This document shows positions 60,896 to 64,000 of a stretch of DNA of 64,000 bases, piece by piece. The translations under genes were made by a program, and so were the position numbers. This stretch comes from Micromonospora tarapacensis (GTDB taxonomy: Bacteria > Actinomycetota > Actinomycetes > Mycobacteriales > Micromonosporaceae), in the NCBI RefSeq assembly GCF_019697375.1, contig NZ_JAHCDI010000004.1, positions 4,699,324-4,763,323 on the forward strand, given 5' to 3'. The notes beneath the pieces were generated by a model. That model saw only the letters and a list, made by a program, of their open reading frames with translations, was not told the DNA's origin and ran no database searches. The number at the start of each line of letters is the position of its first letter. The first letter of the stretch is position 1.

Positions 60896-62083
60896 TCAGC
60901 CCTTCCAGAGGGCGAGCATCATCGCCTCGACGGCGATCCGGGGCTTGACGTTGGCCTCGATCGCGGTACGGCAGGCGAGGACGGCCTCCAGCCGCCGCAG
61001 CGCCCCCTCCGCCTGCCAGCTACGGGCGCCGGCGCCGGCCAGCTCCGCGGTGTCGGCGTGCACCGGCGCCACCGGCGCCCCCAGCGCCATGGTTAGCGCG
61101 TCCCGGTAGAAGGCGGCCAGGTCGACAAGCGCCCGGTCCAACGCGTCCCGTTGGGCCCGGGTCGCCCGCGACTTCTGGCGCCGCTCCAGGTCCTTCAGCT
61201 GCCCAGCGGCCCCGGGCGGCACCGGCGGCACCCCGACCGGTGCCGCCCGCGCCGAGCGCCGTCTCCAGCGCCGAGCGTTCGGTCGCGTCGATCTCCACGA
61301 TCGACGACTCGGCCTCCGCCTCGGCCGCCTCGATCAGCGCGGACGCCGCGTCGAAGGCCGCGCCCACGCCGGTCAGTCGGCGTGGCACGGCGAGGACCGC
61401 CTCCCGCCGGGCGCGGGCCTGCGGATCACCGGCCAGCCGGCGGGCCCGCCCGACGTGGCCCTGCGTGGCGGCGGCCGCCCACCGCGCCACGTCGGCCGCG
61501 ATCCCGTCCCGGCGTACCAACACCTCGGCCACCGCGTCGGCGGATGGCTGCCGCAGCGGCACGACCCGGCACCGCGACCGGATGGTCACCGAGATGTCGT
61601 CCGGGTGGATGGACGGCGCGCAGAGCAGGAAGACGGTACGCGGTGGCGGTTCCTCCACCGCCTTGAGCAGCGCGTTGCCGGCGGCCTCGGTCAGCCGGTC
61701 GGCGTCTTCGATGATCACGACCTGCCAGCGCCCGCCGGACGGGGTGCTGGCCGCCCGGAGCACCAGTGCGCGCATCTCGTTCACGCCGATGGAAAGCCCT
61801 TCGGGCACCACCAGCCGCACGTCGGCGTGGGTGCCGGCGAGGGTGGTGTGGCAGCCGGGGCACTGCCCGCAGCCGGTGCCGTGCACGCACTGCAGTGCGG
61901 CGGCGAAGGCGCGTGCCGCGACCGACCGGCCCGAACCGGGCGGGCCGGTGAAGATCCACGCGTGGGTCATCCCCCGCCCGCGTCGCCGCCGGTGCGCAGC
62001 ACGGCGGCGGCAGCGGTGGCGGCCCGGCGCAGCACGTCCACCGTCTCGTCCTGCCCGACCAGGTCGGCGAAGGCTTCCGGCAT
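60896..62083 (-). CDS. holB: DNA polymerase III delta-prime subunit, two apparent frameshifts
   Basis: Clamp-loader subunit (essential). True start is ATG 62083, sharing a base with the tmk stop (TGATG): FADLVGQDETVDVLRRAAT. In that frame a stop appears after about 37 codons; one missing G in the GGGGG run near 61975-61979 joins it to MTHAWIFTGPPGSGRS (degenerate P-loop), QCVHGTGCGQCPGC (zinc module) and NALLKAVEEPPPRTVFLLCA. A second shift near 61235-61242 (one G too many) joins TGR to VPPVPPGAAGQLKDLERRQK, which runs to the stop at 60896. About 395 residues in all. Confidence 0.9.
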
Positions 62084-64000
62084 CAGGTCCGCTCCGTCGT
62101 CACCAGCTCCGGCGGGGATAACTCGGGCTGCACCGAGGTGTCCGGACCGTTCGTCGGCCCCGGGTGGTCGATGTTGCCGCGGTCGCCGAGCATCTCGTCC
62201 ACCCGGTGGGTGACCTGCTCGGCGATCTCCTCGGCCGGGCGGGCGGCGTCCAGCACCAGGTAACGCTTCGGATCGGCGGCGGCCAGATCGAGGAAGGCGT
62301 ACCGGACCCGCTCGTGGAAGGCGACCGACTCGGCCTCCAGCCGGTCGGCGGTCTCGCTCCGCGCGGCGACCCGGGACAGCCCGGTGCGCGGGTCGACGTC
62401 GAGCAGCACCACCAGGTCGGGCTTGAGCCCGCCGGTAGCCCAGGAGGAGAGCCAGGAGACCTCGTCGACCGGCAGCGTACGACCGGCACCCTGGTAGGCC
62501 AGGGACGAGTCGACGTACCGGTCGCTGATCACCACGGCACCCCGGACCAGGGCCGGCCGGACCACGGTGGCCACGTGGTGGGCGCGGTCGGCGGCGTAGA
62601 GCAGCGCCTCGGCGCGCGGCGAGGGCGCCTCGTCGGCGGTGGTGTCGAGCACCAGCGACCTGATCCGGGCGCCGATGCCGGTGGCGCCCGGCTCCCGGGT
62701 GACCACCACGTCCCGCCCCTGGCTCCGCAGCCGCTCGGCGAGCTCGGCGAGTTGGGTCGACTTGCCCGCGCCCTCACCGCCCTCGAAGACCACGAAGAGT
62801 CCGGCCGAGACGAACGGCTCGGCCGGCATCAACGGCCGGCCCCGGACCGACCCCCACAGGTCGGCCAGGACCGGTACGCCCTTCTTGTCGTCCATCTGCC
62901 CGAAGGCGCTGATTCCGGCGAAGATCCCGGCCGCACCGGCGGCGAGCAGCAGCAGGCGGGTGGAGGAAACCGAGATGCCGAGGTCGGCGATGGTCAGCGT
63001 GCGTGATCCGCCGACCCCGGCGAGCAGGCTGCCGAGCGCGATCGCCAGGATCAGCACGAGCCGGGTGCCGATCTGCACGACGGCGAAGACCCGGCCGCGT
63101 ACCTCGTCGGCGACCTCGCCACCGAGCAGGGTGGTGCCGGAGAGGAAGGCCATCCCGGCTCCGGCTCCGACCAGGACCGCACCGACCAGCGCCATGGACA
63201 GGTGGATGGCGAAGGCCAACGTCATCACGGAGGCGCTGGCCAGCACGATGCTCATGCCGAACCAGCGGCGCCGGGACATGTCCCGGACGATCATCGGCCC
63301 GAGCCCGATACCGATCGCCAGACCGACGAAGATCGCGCCGAACAGCAGGTAGAACGCGGCGTCACCGGCACCGAGCGAGTCGGCGAAGAACCGGGCGGTG
63401 CCGATGACGATGCCGCCGCCGGCGAAGGCGCCGAGAATGCCGAGGACCAGCCCCCGGACGAGCGGAGTCTGCCCGATGAACCGCCAGCCCTCGGTGAACT
63501 GGCGCATCATGCTCTGCTCGGTCCGGTCCCGTTCGTCGGTCTGCCCCTGGCTGATCTCCTTGATGCCGTAGGCCACGACCACGGCGGTGGCGAGCCGGGA
63601 GAACGCGTTGAACCAGAGGGCGAGCTGGGCCGGCTGGGCCCAGGACGGAATCTCACCGCCGGTGGCGCCGCGGATGATGGCGTCGAGCGAGGAGAGCACG
63701 ACCGCGGCGAAGACCGGGGTCAGGCCGTACGTGGTGATCAGGGTGAGCTGGTTGGCCGTCTCCAGCCGGGCCCGCGGGATGAGGTTCGGTACCGCGGCTT
63801 CCTTGGCCGGGATCCAGAGCAGGGTGACCGTCTCGATCAGGAAGGTCGCGATCGCGGCCCAACTGACCACCCGCGCGCCGCTGGCGCCGGTCAGCGCGTA
63901 CAGCGGGATGGATGCGAACAGCACGAATCGCAGCACATCGCAGATGACCATCGTCCAGCGCCGGTCGAACCGGTCGGCGAGCACCCCGGCGACGGGCCCG
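62083..64000 (-). CDS. tmk: MFS transporter / dTMP kinase fusion, 5' part outside window
   Basis: Reading leftward: the end of an MFS domain (about residues 1-380 of this fragment: GPVAGVLADRFDRRWTMVICDVLRF, FIGQTPLVRGLVLGILGAFAGG) then a dTMP kinase (VFEGGEGAGKSTQLAELAERL Walker A, VTREPGATGIGARIR, VISDRYVDSSLAYQGAGRTL DRY motif, RARSETADRLEAES-like lid). Such a fused MFS-thymidylate kinase is known in actinomycetes. Residues continue beyond 64000. Stop shares a base with holB start (TGATG); the two are cotranslated. Confidence 0.92.
   Translation of the reverse strand, partial: GPVAGVLADRFDRRWTMVICDVLRFVLFASIPLYALTGASGARVVSWAAIATFLIETVTLLWIPAKEAAVPNLIPRARLETANQLTLITTYGLTPVFAAVVLSSLDAIIRGATGGEIPSWAQPAQLALWFNAFSRLATAVVVAYGIKEISQGQTDERDRTEQSMMRQFTEGWRFIGQTPLVRGLVLGILGAFAGGGIVIGTARFFADSLGAGDAAFYLLFGAIFVGLAIGIGLGPMIVRDMSRRRWFGMSIVLASASVMTLAFAIHLSMALVGAVLVGAGAGMAFLSGTTLLGGEVADEVRGRVFAVVQIGTRLVLILAIALGSLLAGVGGSRTLTIADLGISVSSTRLLLLAAGAAGIFAGISAFGQMDDKKGVPVLADLWGSVRGRPLMPAEPFVSAGLFVVFEGGEGAGKSTQLAELAERLRSQGRDVVVTREPGATGIGARIRSLVLDTTADEAPSPRAEALLYAADRAHHVATVVRPALVRGAVVISDRYVDSSLAYQGAGRTLPVDEVSWLSSWATGGLKPDLVVLLDVDPRTGLSRVAARSETADRLEAESVAFHERVRYAFLDLAAADPKRYLVLDAARPAEEIAEQVTHRVDEMLGDRGNIDHPGPTNGPDTSVQPELSPPELVTTERT

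Overview
The window is very GC-rich DNA in which nearly every codon ends in G or C, with many GTG starts and many ATGA/GTGA/TGATG gene overlaps. The gene content is that of a filamentous actinomycete: SepH, a futalosine-type menaquinone pathway, an MFS-dTMP kinase fusion, PSP1, DUF3027, DUF2530, an SCO6745-like protein and YbaB plus type VII secretion-like small genes. Family-level similarity and dispersed palindromes ending in GATCATG point to Micromonosporaceae, probably Micromonospora (inference). It reads as chromosome core; I see no prophage, IS element or CRISPR array.

Layout. 1-6581 (all leftward): a truncated sugar-type ABC ATPase, then a wall-glycopolymer operon (TagG-like permease, TagH-like ATPase, nucleotidyltransferase/CDP-alcohol phosphotransferase, GT2 and TagF-like polymerase). 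6651-14711: serine dehydratase, PspC protein, DUF4230 protein, acyl-CoA dehydrogenase with a coupled small protein, nitroreductase, aldose epimerase, MFS exporter, PdxH. 14965-18857: citrate synthase, SerC, SepH. 18883-24701: ThpR, an unknown membrane protein, a MarR-MFS pair with a clear operator, an NCS2 purine permease with DUF2530, and DUF3027. 24789-29624: MFS, futalosine hydrolase (mqnB), an antisense XRE-like gene, mqnD, a long cold-shock protein, a HAD phosphatase. 29717-34594: an XPB-type helicase and a helicase-associated protein around a small membrane protein. 34704-38093: secreted phytase-like protein, GntR remnant, TIGR03089 protein. 38216-41979: the NHEJ set (LigD-type polymerase, ATP ligase, divergent Ku) and a membrane-anchored FKBP. 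42120-48817: SCO6745-like protein, HAD, quinone oxidoreductase, acyl-CoA ligase, NUDIX, DHA2 exporter. 48949-55576: PfpI protein, HldE-type heptose enzyme, two glycosyltransferases, Hsp20, DUF2231, flavoprotein. 55703-64000: DUF4260, tRNA-Thr(CGT), metallophosphoesterase, PSP1, a YbaB/EspC-like/WXG-like operon, HolB, and the 3' part of an MFS-dTMP kinase fusion.

Data quality. At least ten genes, including essential holB, change reading frame in mid-gene, nearly always where restoring one G or C in a short G/C run repairs the protein. This looks like sequencing or assembly error rather than gene decay, so the affected genes are described as single genes with an apparent frameshift.
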